Source: Micromonospora sp. MW-13
GTDB lineage: Bacteria; Actinomycetota; Actinomycetes; Mycobacteriales; Micromonosporaceae
Direction of reading: 5' to 3'
Assembly (NCBI RefSeq): GCF_003434305.1
Contig: NZ_QKKX01000030.1
Coordinates: 149,113-213,112 of the forward strand
Length of the DNA stretch: 64,000 bases
Shown: positions 51,336 to 60,202 of the stretch, in pieces
How positions within the stretch are numbered: the first letter of the stretch is position 1
Layout: each line of letters opens with the position of its first letter
The notes under the pieces: generated by a model
Databases searched by the model: none
What the model was told of the DNA's origin: nothing
Seen by the model: only the letters and a program-made list of their open reading frames with translations
Translations under genes and position numbers: made by a program

Positions 51336-52136
51336 TCAGCCGCGCCAGAAGCGGATCAGCTCCAGGCCGACGGCGTAGAGCCACGGGGGCAGGCCGAGCA
51401 GGTTCGCCACGGCGAAGACCGCGTCGAAGAACCAGCCGCCGATGCGCGGGTTCCACAGCAGCGCGAAGAGCAGGATGAACCCGAACGGGGCGAACAGGTC
51501 GTACATTCGCCGCCACTGGGGGTTCAGCCACGGCTGGATCATGTTGCCGCCGTCCAGGCCGGGCACCGGCAGCAGGTTGAGCACGCTGGCGGTGAGCTGG
51601 AGGAACGCCAGCAGCGCCAGCCCGGCCCAGAACTCCACCGACCCGCCCCCGCCGAACCCGATCCGCAGCACGGCCACCAGCAGCAGGGTGAACAGCACGT
51701 TGGTGGCCGGGCCGGCCAGGCTGACCAGGGTGTGCCGCAGCCGCCCCGGGATGGCGTGCCGGTCCACCCACACCGCGCCGCCCGGCAGGCCGATGCCGCC
51801 GAGCAGCACCACCAGCACCGGCAGCGCGATCGACAGCAGCGGGTGGGTGTACTTGAACGGGTTGAGCGTCAGGTAGCCCCGGTGCGCGACGCTGCGGTCC
51901 CCGGCCCGGTACGCGACCACCGCGTGGGCGTACTCGTGCAGGCAGAGCGAGACCAGCCAGCCCGAGACGACGAAGAGGAACACGTCGAACCGGACGTTGC
52001 CGAACCGGTTCCAGGCCATCACGCCGCTGGCCGCGAAGAGCGCGACCAGGGCGAGAAAGACCGGGCTGGGCCGGAACGCCGCCCGGGGCACGCCGAGCAC
52101 CAGCGGCTCGCCGCCGCCCGGGCGGTCCCCCGTCAT
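51336..52136 (-). CDS. Site-2 protease family (M50) membrane protein
   Basis: A 266-residue rhomboid-free intramembrane metalloprotease-like protein. The zinc site HEYAH (LCLHEYAHAVV, about residue 67) and the third-ligand motif NLLPVPGLDGG (about residue 190) are both intact. At least five hydrophobic helices are visible, including VFLFVVSGWLVSL and LLSIALPVLVVLLGGIGL. Such short M50 proteins cleave membrane-bound substrates; none is identified here. The ATG at 52136 shares one base with the stop of the upstream 66-residue gene (TGATG), so they are translationally coupled. Confidence 0.88.
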   Translation of the reverse strand: MTGDRPGGGEPLVLGVPRAAFRPSPVFLALVALFAASGVMAWNRFGNVRFDVFLFVVSGWLVSLCLHEYAHAVVAYRAGDRSVAHRGYLTLNPFKYTHPLLSIALPVLVVLLGGIGLPGGAVWVDRHAIPGRLRHTLVSLAGPATNVLFTLLLVAVLRIGFGGGGSVEFWAGLALLAFLQLTASVLNLLPVPGLDGGNMIQPWLNPQWRRMYDLFAPFGFILLFALLWNPRIGGWFFDAVFAVANLLGLPPWLYAVGLELIRFWRG

Positions 52137-52336
52137 CACTCGGCCGGGGGTTGCAGGCTCATCCGGTACTCCACCCGGTCGTCCTCGACGAGCGCGACCG
52201 AGGTGACGCCGGACGCCGCGAGCTCCCGCCAGGTCTGGCCGATCCACGACTCGGCGTCCGCCTGGCTCCCGAACGTCTCCGCCGGCCCCTCGGTCGACTC
52301 GCCGTTCGCGCCCTCGTACCGCCAGCTCCACGCCAT
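52136..52336 (-). CDS. Small conserved actinobacterial protein
   Basis: A 66-residue protein starting MAWSWRYEGANGE and containing FGSQADAESWIGQTWREL and VALVEDDRVEY. I recall close relatives in many actinobacteria, but no function. The single-domain alpha/beta pattern suggests a small soluble protein. The ATG is preceded by AGGGGAG. Its TGA overlaps the M50 protease ATG, an arrangement suggesting the two act together. Confidence 0.75.
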   Translation of the reverse strand: MAWSWRYEGANGESTEGPAETFGSQADAESWIGQTWRELAASGVTSVALVEDDRVEYRMSLQPPAE

Positions 52337-52477
52337 GCCGCGTCTCCCCTCGCCGCTGAAGTCCCTGGGACGAACCCCGCAAGCGTAGTCGGCCGCGGCG
52401 CCGGACGGCCCGACGCTCCACCCGGGGACCGCCACCGGCCCCGGCGGCCGGTGGGTGACCGGGGTCGGCGCCGCCGG

Positions 52478-52483
52478 TACGGT
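52478..52483 (+). promoter_or_regulatory. Leaderless -10 hexamer for Ser/Thr kinase
   Basis: TACGGT lies 6 nt before the GTG at 52490 with GACGCG between. No ribosome site is present, so the start is set by this signal. Confidence 0.55.
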
Positions 52484-52489
52484 GACGCG

Positions 52490-54553
52490 GTGCTGACTCA
52501 AGGGATGGTGCTCAACGGCCGGTACCGGCTCGACGAGCGGGTCGCGACCGGGGGCATGGGGGCCGTCTGGCGGTGCACCGACACGCTGCTCGACCGCGAG
52601 GTGGCGGTCAAGGTGCTGCTGCCGTCGCTGGTCGACGATCCGGAGTTCATCACCCGGTTCCAGGCCGAGGCCCGGATGATGGCCGCGCTGCGGCACCCCG
52701 GCATCGTCGCCGTGCACGACGTCGGGCAGGCCGCCCTCGACGACGGCAGCCGGGTGAGCTACCTGGTCATGGAGTACGTCGACGGCGAGCCGCTGGTGGT
52801 CTGGCTGCGCCGCGCCGGGCGGCTGGACCCGGCGTCGACCATGTCGGTGGTGGCGCAGGCGGCGGAGGCGCTGCACGCCGCGCACACCGGCGGGATCGTG
52901 CACCGCGACGTCAAGCCGGGGAACCTGCTGGTCGAGCGGGACGGCTCGGTGGTCCTGGTCGACTTCGGCATCGCCCGGTCCCGGAGCACGGCCGGCATCA
53001 CCGCCGCGCACATGGTGCTCGGCACCGCCTCGTACATGTCCCCGGAGCAGGCCACCGGGCAGCCGGTGTCGGCGTCCTCCGACGTCTACGCCCTCGGCGC
53101 GGTCGCCTACTTCTGCCTGGCCGGCCGGCCGCCGTTCGACGGGGAGAACCCGTTGCAGGTGGCGCTGCGGCACGCCCAGGACGAGCCGGCGCCGCTGCCA
53201 CCGGGTATCCCGCCGCCGGTGGTCGAGCTGGTCGCGCGGGCGATGGCGAAACGCCCGGCCGACCGGTACGCCAGCGCGGCGGAGCTGGCCGACGCGGCGT
53301 GGCAGGCCCGCGACGCGACCCTTGCCCGTTTCCCGGTCTCGGCCCGCCCGCCCTGGGCGGTCCCCGCCCCGGCCCACCCTGTCCCCGGCCCGGCCGAGGC
53401 TGTCCCCGGCCCGGCCGGGACGACGGGAGAACCCGGCGCGGCCCATCCGACGGGAGTGGCCGGCGCGGTCCCGTCGGGTGAGGAACCCGGCCCGGCCCGG
53501 CCGGCGCGGGGACCCGGCGCGGCCGGTCCGGTGGCGGCGCCCGGCCCGGAGCATCCGGCGCCGTGGTCCGTCGGGCCGGCCCGGCAGCCCACCGACCCCG
53601 CCGCCCGACCCGGCCCGCCGATCCAACCGCCGCCCCCGCCGCACCAACCGCCGACCCCACTGCCCGGCGGGTCGGCCCCGTGGCCGGTCGGGCCGGCGGC
53701 CCGGCCCGCGAGCCCGCCGGCCCGCCCCGCGGACGGGGCTCTGCGGCCGGGCGGCCCGGGGCCGTACCCGGCGGGTCCCGCCCCGGCGACCGGCGGGCCC
53801 GGCTGGGCGGATGCCGGCTCGGCAGCCACCCGGGAGGACTCGGCGGGCCGGCCGGGCCGCAGCCGGCGCCTCGCCCTGGCCGGGGTCGCCGGCGCGGTGG
53901 TCGCGGTGCTGGTCGCCGTGGTCGCCGTGACGAAGCTGTGGCCGGCCGGGGAGCCGGCGTCGCCGGAACGGCGGACGGCGCTGACCGTCGGCTCGGCGTC
54001 CGCCACGCCCGCGCCGGACGGCACCGGTCCGGCGCACCCGGCCCGGCCCGGCGCGACCGGGGCCGCCGACCCGACCGCGCCGGCCGGGTCCGCCCGCCCC
54101 ACCGCCTCCGCCCGGCCGACACGCTCGGCCGCCGACGGGGCCACGCCCCACCCCTCCGGCGCCGGGAGTGCCACCACCGCGCCGACCACGGCCGCCCCGC
54201 CGAAGCCGAAGCCGAACCCGTACACGGCGGCGCAGGCCTGCGGCAGCGGGTACCAGGTGATCGACACGGCCACCCTCACCGGCTCCGACGGGGTCCGGCG
54301 GGGTCGGGTGTTCCTGCTCTACCAGACCTCGACCGGCCGGAACTGCGTGGTCACGCTCAAGGACACCGCCGTCGGCGTCAAGTCGGCCGTGTCGGCGTAC
54401 CTGGAGGTGAAGGGGAAGGCCCGCAGCACCGACAGCGGCTCCTTCGCGTACTACGCCGGGCCCGTGCGGGCCGACGCCGACCGGACCTGCGTGCGGTGGG
54501 GCGGCGCGGTCGGCGGGGTCGGCTACGGCAGCCCGTTCGAGCACTGCGGCTGA
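52490..54553 (+). CDS. Membrane-anchored Ser/Thr protein kinase
   Basis: A 687-residue Hanks-type kinase. The kinase domain spans residues ~10-275: glycine loop VATGGMGAVW, ATP-site Lys in VAVKVL, HRDVKPGN with catalytic Asp140, DFGIARS, and SYMSPEQATG with the P+1 loop. A long Pro/Ala/Gly-rich linker (~285-455) precedes one membrane helix (LALAGVAGAVVAVLVAVVAV, ~460-480). The extracellular part has a Ser/Thr/Pro-rich stalk and a C-terminal domain (~575-687) with paired cysteines (AACGSGYQVI-like start with Cys, CVVTL, CVRWGG, FEHCG) instead of PASTA repeats. It probably senses an extracellular signal and phosphorylates cytosolic proteins. The GTG start follows the leaderless hexamer. Confidence 0.9.
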   Translation: MLTQGMVLNGRYRLDERVATGGMGAVWRCTDTLLDREVAVKVLLPSLVDDPEFITRFQAEARMMAALRHPGIVAVHDVGQAALDDGSRVSYLVMEYVDGEPLVVWLRRAGRLDPASTMSVVAQAAEALHAAHTGGIVHRDVKPGNLLVERDGSVVLVDFGIARSRSTAGITAAHMVLGTASYMSPEQATGQPVSASSDVYALGAVAYFCLAGRPPFDGENPLQVALRHAQDEPAPLPPGIPPPVVELVARAMAKRPADRYASAAELADAAWQARDATLARFPVSARPPWAVPAPAHPVPGPAEAVPGPAGTTGEPGAAHPTGVAGAVPSGEEPGPARPARGPGAAGPVAAPGPEHPAPWSVGPARQPTDPAARPGPPIQPPPPPHQPPTPLPGGSAPWPVGPAARPASPPARPADGALRPGGPGPYPAGPAPATGGPGWADAGSAATREDSAGRPGRSRRLALAGVAGAVVAVLVAVVAVTKLWPAGEPASPERRTALTVGSASATPAPDGTGPAHPARPGATGAADPTAPAGSARPTASARPTRSAADGATPHPSGAGSATTAPTTAAPPKPKPNPYTAAQACGSGYQVIDTATLTGSDGVRRGRVFLLYQTSTGRNCVVTLKDTAVGVKSAVSAYLEVKGKARSTDSGSFAYYAGPVRADADRTCVRWGGAVGGVGYGSPFEHCG

Positions 54554-54671
54554 GCCGGGCCGGCGGCGGCGACACCAGGGGACCGGTCGACGCAGGTGGG
54601 CCGGGACGGCGGCGACGCCCGGCCACCGGTCACCGGTACGGGCCGGCGGGCGGGGCGGCGTCCGGCGGCCT

Positions 54672-54677
54672 TAAGGT
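54672..54677 (+). promoter_or_regulatory. Leaderless -10 hexamer for cobU-cobT
   Basis: TAAGGT lies 6 nt before the ATG at 54684. No leader long enough for a cobalamin riboswitch remains between. Confidence 0.6.
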
Positions 54678-54683
54678 ACGGGC

Positions 54684-56669
54684 ATGTCCGTTGACGGGTG
54701 GAACACGGTCCTGGTGCTCGGCGGTATCCGCTCCGGCAAGTCCGAGTTCGCGGAGTCGCTGGTGGCCGACTCGCCCACGGTGCGCTACGTGGCGACCTCG
54801 GCGACCGGCGACCCGGAGGACGCCGAGTGGGCGGCCCGGCTGGAGGCGCACCGGAGCCGCCGCCCCGGGAGCTGGACCACCGAGGAGACCGCCGACGACC
54901 CGCGCCGGCTGGCCGACGTCGTCTCCTCGGCCGGGCCGAACGACACGCTGCTCGTCGACGACCTCGGCGGCTGGGTGACGGTGCTGCTCGACCCGGCCCA
55001 CCAGCCGGCGGACGACACGGCGACCATCGCCGAGCTGGCCGCGGCGGTCCGTGACTGCCCGGCACGGGTGGTGCTGGTCAGTCCCGAGGTGGGGCTGTCG
55101 CTGGTGCCGACCACCCCGCTGGGCCGGGCGTTCACCGACGCCCTCGGGGCGGCCAACCGGGCGGTCGCCGACGCGTGCGACGCGGTGGTCCTGGTGGTCG
55201 CCGGCCAGGCGTGCTGGTTGAAGCCCGCCGCCGTCCCGCGCACCGCCACCGTCCCGACGCAGGCCGGGCAGGGCCAGGGCACGCCGGCCGGGCAGGTCAC
55301 CGGCCGGGCCGCGCCGGTGCCGGCGACCGGCGACGCGTCCACGCGGTCGGAGCCGGCCACCGCCCGGCCCGACGGCGGCGAGCGGGAGGCCGCGCTGCCG
55401 GACGTGCTCACCCCGGCCGCCCCGCCGGAGCCGGCCGGCGCGCCGTGGTCGGCACCGACCATGGCGCTGCCGATGGTCACCACGGGCCTGGTCATCCAGG
55501 CCGGCATGGAGCTGCCCATGCCCGACGAGTACGCCGGGCCGCAGGCGGTGCAACGGCTCGCCACCCTGGACGTGCCCGGTTCCGGGCTGGGCGTGCTGGA
55601 ACGGGTCGTCGGCTTCGCCGCCGCCACCCAGGGCACCGCCACCCCGACGCCCTGGGACAACGTGCGGGTGCTGCTGCTGCACGGCGACCACGCCGGGAAC
55701 GCCGCCGCCGGGTCCGTGCCCGGCGAGTCGGCCCGGCTGGCCGCGCAGGCCCGCGCCGGCCGGGGCGTGCTGGCCCGGCTGGCCGCCGACAGCGGCGCCG
55801 GCCTCCAGGTGGTGGACGCGCCGAGCGCCGGGCCGATGGAGGACGCGCCCGCGCTGGACCACGAGGCGGTGGAGAAGGCCCTGCGGTACGGCTGGCGGCT
55901 GGCCGAGGGGGCCGCCGACGCGGGCGTACGGCTGCTCGTGCTGGCGGCGTGCGGCGCGGGTGCCGACGCCGCCGCGGCGGCGGTGCTCGCGGCGACCGCC
56001 GGCGCGGAGCCGCCGGCCGTGCTCGGCCGGGTGGTGACGGCGAGCGGCGAGATCGACGACGCGGCCTGGATGCGGCGCTGCGCGGCGGTCCGGGACGCGA
56101 TGCACCGGACCCGGCGGTCCCCCCGGGACGCCAAGGACATCCTGGCCGAGCTGGGCGGCGGCGACATCGCGGTGGCGACCGGCGTGCTGCTCGGCGCGAC
56201 CGCCCGCCGGATCCCGGTGCTGCTGGACGGCCCGGTCGGCCTGGCCGCCGGCATGGTCAGCCGGGACCTGGCCGGGCAGGCCCGGCACTGGTGCCTGCTC
56301 GCCGACTGCGGCGGCCACCCGGCGGTCCGGCTCGCCGCCGACGTGCTGGGCCTGACCCCGCTGCTGGACCTGCGCCTCGACCTGGGCGAGGGCGCCAACG
56401 CGCTGACCGCCCTGCCGCTGTTGCGCTCGGTGCTGTCGCTGGCCGCCGCGCTGCCCACCCGCCCGGGGCCCGGCGGCGACGGCGGGCAGGACGGCGACGA
56501 GGCGGGCGACGGCGGGGCGGGCGACGGCGGGGCGGACCGCGGTGCTGATGCGGACCCGGACGCCGGCGAGCCCGACTTCCGCGAGCCGGAGCCGGCCGGC
56601 CCCGGGCCGGCCACCACCGGGCCGGACGAGCCGGCCCAGCCGGACCCGGCCGGCTGGCGTGCCGGCTGA
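54684..56669 (+). CDS. Fused cobinamide kinase (CobU) and CobT-like phosphoribosyltransferase
   Basis: A 661-residue fusion of late cobalamin-biosynthesis enzymes. The CobU part (~1-175) has the P-loop GGIRSGKS (residues 13-20), ATSATGDPED and VLVSPEVGLSLVP, and makes adenosylcobinamide-GDP. A ~75-residue Pro/Ala linker follows. The CobT-like part (~250-600) would transfer phosphoribose to dimethylbenzimidazole; its motifs are loose (GLGVLERVVGF, GDHAGN, EIDDAAW, HWCLLADCGGHPA) but the catalytic-type Glu in LGEGAN remains. An acidic Gly/Asp-rich tail ends it. The last 11 bp overlap cobS. CobU, CobT and CobS together attach the lower ligand and join it to cobinamide. Confidence 0.88.
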   Translation: MSVDGWNTVLVLGGIRSGKSEFAESLVADSPTVRYVATSATGDPEDAEWAARLEAHRSRRPGSWTTEETADDPRRLADVVSSAGPNDTLLVDDLGGWVTVLLDPAHQPADDTATIAELAAAVRDCPARVVLVSPEVGLSLVPTTPLGRAFTDALGAANRAVADACDAVVLVVAGQACWLKPAAVPRTATVPTQAGQGQGTPAGQVTGRAAPVPATGDASTRSEPATARPDGGEREAALPDVLTPAAPPEPAGAPWSAPTMALPMVTTGLVIQAGMELPMPDEYAGPQAVQRLATLDVPGSGLGVLERVVGFAAATQGTATPTPWDNVRVLLLHGDHAGNAAAGSVPGESARLAAQARAGRGVLARLAADSGAGLQVVDAPSAGPMEDAPALDHEAVEKALRYGWRLAEGAADAGVRLLVLAACGAGADAAAAAVLAATAGAEPPAVLGRVVTASGEIDDAAWMRRCAAVRDAMHRTRRSPRDAKDILAELGGGDIAVATGVLLGATARRIPVLLDGPVGLAAGMVSRDLAGQARHWCLLADCGGHPAVRLAADVLGLTPLLDLRLDLGEGANALTALPLLRSVLSLAAALPTRPGPGGDGGQDGDEAGDGGAGDGGADRGADADPDAGEPDFREPEPAGPGPATTGPDEPAQPDPAGWRAG

Positions 56670-57468
56670 ACCCGACGAACGGTCCGGGACCGACCGGCGG
56701 GCCGGGCGAGGTCTCGCCGACGGCGTCCGGCTCGCGCTCACCACGTTCAGCGTCCTGCCGGTGCGCGCCGGTCGGGTGGACCGGGCCACGGCGGGTATCG
56801 CGATGGCGCTGGCCCCGGCGGTCGGCGCGCTGCTCGGAGCGGTGCTGGCCGGGACCCTGCTGCTCCTCGCCGCCGCCGCCGCGCCGCTGGTCGCGGCGGG
56901 GGTGACGGTCGCGGCGGGCGCCCTGCTCACCCGGGGGCTGCACCTGGACGGGCTGGCCGACACCGTGGACGCGCTCGGGTCGTACCGGCGGGGGTCGGCG
57001 GCGTTGGAGATCATGAAGAAGCCGGACGTCGGCCCGTTCGGGGTGGCCGCGCTGGTGGTCGTACTGCTGGTGCAGGCGGCGGCGCTCGCGGAGCTGGCGG
57101 GCCGGTCGTGGCCGGCGGCGCTCGCGGCGGTGGTGACGGCGACGGCGGCCGGTCGGCTCGGGGTCACCCTGGCCTGCCGCCGCGGCGTGCCGGCGGCCCG
57201 GCCGGACGGGCTGGGCGCGCTGGTCGCCGGCACCGTCGGCCCGGTCGCGGCGGCGCTCGGCACGGCCGCCGTCGTGGCCGTCTCGATCGCCGCCGTGCCA
57301 GGCCGCCCGTGGCAGGGGCCGCTCGTCGTGCTCGCCGCCGGCGCCGTCGCGGTCCCGCTGCTGCGCCACGTGGTACGCCGCCTCGGCGGGATCACCGGCG
57401 ACGTGCTCGGCGCCGCCGTGGAACTGGTCACCACGCTGGTCTACCTGGGTCTGGTGCTGACCCGCTGA
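56659..57468 (+). CDS. cobS: Adenosylcobinamide-GDP ribazoletransferase
   Basis: A 269-residue membrane enzyme that joins adenosylcobinamide-GDP and alpha-ribazole to form adenosylcobalamin. The signature TRGLHLDGLADTVDALG (about residues 95-110) carries the catalytic acidic residues, and LRHVVRRLGGITGDVLGA near the C-terminus is also conserved. Hydrophobic helices make up most of the rest. I chose the GTG at 56659, overlapping the cobU-cobT stop by 11 bp, because homologues begin close to GVRLALTTFSVLPV after a short extension. Confidence 0.9.
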   Translation: MPAEPDERSGTDRRAGRGLADGVRLALTTFSVLPVRAGRVDRATAGIAMALAPAVGALLGAVLAGTLLLLAAAAAPLVAAGVTVAAGALLTRGLHLDGLADTVDALGSYRRGSAALEIMKKPDVGPFGVAALVVVLLVQAAALAELAGRSWPAALAAVVTATAAGRLGVTLACRRGVPAARPDGLGALVAGTVGPVAAALGTAAVVAVSIAAVPGRPWQGPLVVLAAGAVAVPLLRHVVRRLGGITGDVLGAAVELVTTLVYLGLVLTR

Positions 57469-57532
57469 TCCGGGCACGCCGGCCGGGTAGCGTTTCGGGC
57501 GACAGGCCGGCGCGGGGAGACGGGGGACCCAC

Positions 57533-58819
57533 ATGCTCATCACCGACGACTTCCTGCCCGTCCCGGTCCCCGAGTCGCTCAGCGCCACCTACCTGGTGCC
57601 GATGACGGGGCTGCCGAGGGTCAGCGCGAAGACCGCCGTGCGGGCGCTGGCCGGCCGGCTCGCCGAGCCGGTGCACGGGCTGGCCACCCAGATGCTGGAC
57701 AGCCCGCTGATGAGCGTGGACACCCGGTCGATCGCCGAGTTCCCCGCGCTGCCGCCGGACCTGCTCACCGCGTTCGGGGCGACCGGGGCGCAGCTCGACC
57801 GGCTCGCCGCGGCCACCCACCTGGTGGTCGTGCAGGCGGAGTACCGGCCGGGCTGGCCGCCCGCGCACGAGTGGGCGGCCCGGGCGGTCGCCGCCGCGGT
57901 CGCCGAGACCGTCGACGGCGACGTGGTGGACGTCTTCGGCCTCCAGTTCCTCGGCCCGGCGGCGGCGCTGCGTTCGCTGCCCGACGAGCAGGGCCGGATC
58001 CGGCTCGTCGACTGGGTGCTGGTGCCGTACTCCTCGGACGCCGACGGGCTGTGGTTCACCACCAAGGGGTTGCGCCGGTTCGGGCTGATGGAGTTGCAGA
58101 CCCAGGGGGTGCCCGACCACCTCACCCGGGCCTGGGGCGCGGTGCTGACCGGAGCGGCCCGCCGGCTGCTGCGGGACTGGACCGACGCGCTGGCCGGCGA
58201 GGAGGTGCCGGCGTTCGTGCAGCTTCCGGTGCTCGCCACGATCACCGGGCACGACATCGCGGTGGCGTACGGCAATCCGGAGCAGCACGGGGCTACCGCG
58301 CCGGTGCTACTGCGGCTGGAGCTGGACCCGGCCACGGACCCGGAGGCCGACTCGTTCCTGAGCCTGCGCCCGCCGCCGGGGCACCCGGGGCCGGCCGGAA
58401 AGTACTTCGCGGCGGCCTGCGCCACCCTGTTCAACGGCATCCAGCCGGACAAGCGCTACGCCCGCCGGGGCGACGCGATGAGCACGGCGATCGCCACCGC
58501 CCGGGCCGGCCTGGACGACGTCCGGGCCCGGTTCCTGGCCGGCCGGCTGCCCGGCGAGTCACAGCTCGTGGTCAAGTACGGCCTGCCGGGCGACGAGGGC
58601 CCGGAGTACGTCTGGGCCGGGGTGACCTCGTGGGAGTCCCCGGAGCGGATCGTCGGGGCCAGCGCCACCGACGCCGACACCGACCCCACGGTCCGCATCG
58701 GCTCCCCCGTGGCGATCGAGGCGGCGGACGTCGTCGACTGGGCGGTGCTCGACGGCACCGGCGTCGTCGAGGGCGGCTGGACCCAAGCAGTCCTCGACGC
58801 CGGCGACCCCCCCGCCTAA
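57533..58819 (+). CDS. DUF2314-containing two-domain protein
   Basis: A 428-residue soluble protein. The C-terminal ~110 residues (about 320-428) match DUF2314: LVVKYGLPGDEGPEYVWAGV, ERIVGASATD and VRIGSPVAIEAADVVDWAV. The N-terminal ~250 residues (starting DDFLPVPVPESLSATYLVPM) are a separate alpha/beta domain I cannot name with confidence; homologues look like uncharacterised DUF4261-type proteins. No signal peptide, membrane helix or catalytic motif is seen. TAGCGT (57488-57493) and GGGGAGACGGGGGACCCAC suggest a promoter and ribosome site of its own. Function unknown. Confidence 0.72.
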   Translation: MLITDDFLPVPVPESLSATYLVPMTGLPRVSAKTAVRALAGRLAEPVHGLATQMLDSPLMSVDTRSIAEFPALPPDLLTAFGATGAQLDRLAAATHLVVVQAEYRPGWPPAHEWAARAVAAAVAETVDGDVVDVFGLQFLGPAAALRSLPDEQGRIRLVDWVLVPYSSDADGLWFTTKGLRRFGLMELQTQGVPDHLTRAWGAVLTGAARRLLRDWTDALAGEEVPAFVQLPVLATITGHDIAVAYGNPEQHGATAPVLLRLELDPATDPEADSFLSLRPPPGHPGPAGKYFAAACATLFNGIQPDKRYARRGDAMSTAIATARAGLDDVRARFLAGRLPGESQLVVKYGLPGDEGPEYVWAGVTSWESPERIVGASATDADTDPTVRIGSPVAIEAADVVDWAVLDGTGVVEGGWTQAVLDAGDPPA

Positions 58820-58908
58820 CCCACCCACCCCATCCCACCCCCTTCCTCGCCCAACGGGGCTGGACCGGGCCCGAGGCCGGGTGGGGGTGGGGTGAGGGGT
58901 GGGGTGGG

Positions 58909-60039
58909 TCAGCGGACCGAGGGGGTGACGAACGGGGGGCGGGTGAGGCGCATGGGGGCCCGGCGGCCCCGGATGTCCACCTCGACCGTGTCGCCGTCGG
59001 CGAGGGCGGCGGACGTGTCGAGCAGGGCCAGGGCGATGCCCTGCTTGCGGGTCGGCGAGAAGGTGCCGCTGGTCACCGTGCCGACCCGCGTGTCGCCGGC
59101 GTACACCGGCATGCCGGGGCGCGGGATGGCCCGGTCGACCGCCACCAGGCCGCGCAGCGTGCGCGCCGGGCCGGCGGCCTTCTCGGCGCGCAGCGCGTCG
59201 CGCCCCCAGAACGCCGGCTTGTCCCAGCCGACCGCCCAGCCCGAGCGCGCCTGCACCGGGGTGATCTCCGGCGACAGGTCCTGCCCGTGCAGCGGGTACC
59301 CCATCTCGGTGCGCAGGGTATCCCGGGCCGCCAACCCGCAGGCCCGAAGCTCGTACGCCTGGCCGGCGGCGAAGATCGCGTCCCAGACCGGGACGGCGTG
59401 CTCGGCCGGCACCACCAGCTCGTAGCCCAGCTCGCCCGTGTAGCCGGTGCGGCAGACCACCAGGTCGGCGCCGGCCAGGGTGGCCGGGCGGAAGCTCATG
59501 TAGCCGTGGTCGGTGGGCAGGCCCAGCGCGCCGAGCAGCTCCGTCGAGCGCGGCCCCTGCACGGCCAGCACCGCGTACGCCTCGTGCTCGTCGGTGACGA
59601 CCAGCGACTCCGGGGCGGCGGCACGCAGCCGGCGTACCACCTCGGCGGTGTTCGCGGCGTTCGGGACCAGGAAGACGTGGTCCTCGGCGTGCAGGTAGGC
59701 GATGATGTCGTCGACCACGCCGCCCGTCGCGTCGTCGCAGCAGAGCGTGTACTGCGCCTGGCCGGGGCCGATCCGGCCGAGGTCGTTGCTGAGGCAGGCG
59801 TTGACGAAGTCCGCCGCCCCGGGCCCGACCACCCGGGCCTTGCCCAGGTGCGACACGTCGAACACCCCGACCCCGGCGCGGACCGCCGTGTGCTCCTTGA
59901 GCACCCCGCCGCCGGCGTACTCCAGCGGCATCTCCCAGCCCCCGAACGGGGCGAACTTGGCGCCGAGGGCGGTGTGCCGCCCGTGCAACGGGGAACGGCG
60001 CAGCCGGGTCGCGGCGGCGTCGGAGGTCACGTCGGTCAT
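58909..60039 (-). CDS. gcvT: Glycine cleavage system aminomethyltransferase
   Basis: A 376-residue T-protein that transfers the aminomethyl group of lipoyl-H-protein to tetrahydrofolate. Conserved segments are [65 protein letters not shown] and [11 protein letters not shown]. No H-protein or P-protein genes adjoin, so the system is dispersed, as in mycobacteria (Rv2211c). On the minus strand TAAGTT lies 7 nt before the ATG, so the mRNA is probably leaderless and there is no glycine riboswitch. It diverges from pepA across 163 bp. Confidence 0.94.
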   Translation of the reverse strand: MTDVTSDAAATRLRRSPLHGRHTALGAKFAPFGGWEMPLEYAGGGVLKEHTAVRAGVGVFDVSHLGKARVVGPGAADFVNACLSNDLGRIGPGQAQYTLCCDDATGGVVDDIIAYLHAEDHVFLVPNAANTAEVVRRLRAAAPESLVVTDEHEAYAVLAVQGPRSTELLGALGLPTDHGYMSFRPATLAGADLVVCRTGYTGELGYELVVPAEHAVPVWDAIFAAGQAYELRACGLAARDTLRTEMGYPLHGQDLSPEITPVQARSGWAVGWDKPAFWGRDALRAEKAAGPARTLRGLVAVDRAIPRPGMPVYAGDTRVGTVTSGTFSPTRKQGIALALLDTSAALADGDTVEVDIRGRRAPMRLTRPPFVTPSVR

Positions 60040-60046
60040 GGGTGGC

Positions 60047-60052
60047 AACTTA
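60047..60052 (-). promoter_or_regulatory. Leaderless -10 hexamer for gcvT
   Basis: Read on the minus strand, TAAGTT lies 7 nt before the ATG at 60039 with GCCACCC between. It leaves no room for an untranslated leader. Confidence 0.6.
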
Positions 60053-60202
60053 CCGGTGTCTGAACGGCTGGTTAGCATCGGCGGGACCCCGCCGGAGCAG
60101 TTCGGTGGGACAGCCAATCGTCCGGCGGGTAGGTTGCCGCCGGAGACCTTCATCGCCGGTACGCGACGACGCGGCCGGCCCGGCCCGCCCGGAGTAGCTT
60201 CA

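Noticed and set aside
54554..54683. Possible cobalamin riboswitch upstream of cobU-cobT
   Set aside because: The TAAGGT hexamer sits 6 nt before the ATG, and no B12-box-like sequence or extended structure is seen in the 130-bp gap.
60040..60202. Possible glycine riboswitch for gcvT
   Set aside because: The gcvT transcript appears leaderless; the only hairpin in the gap (CGGCGG/CCGCCG, about 60079-60094) is too small for the riboswitch.
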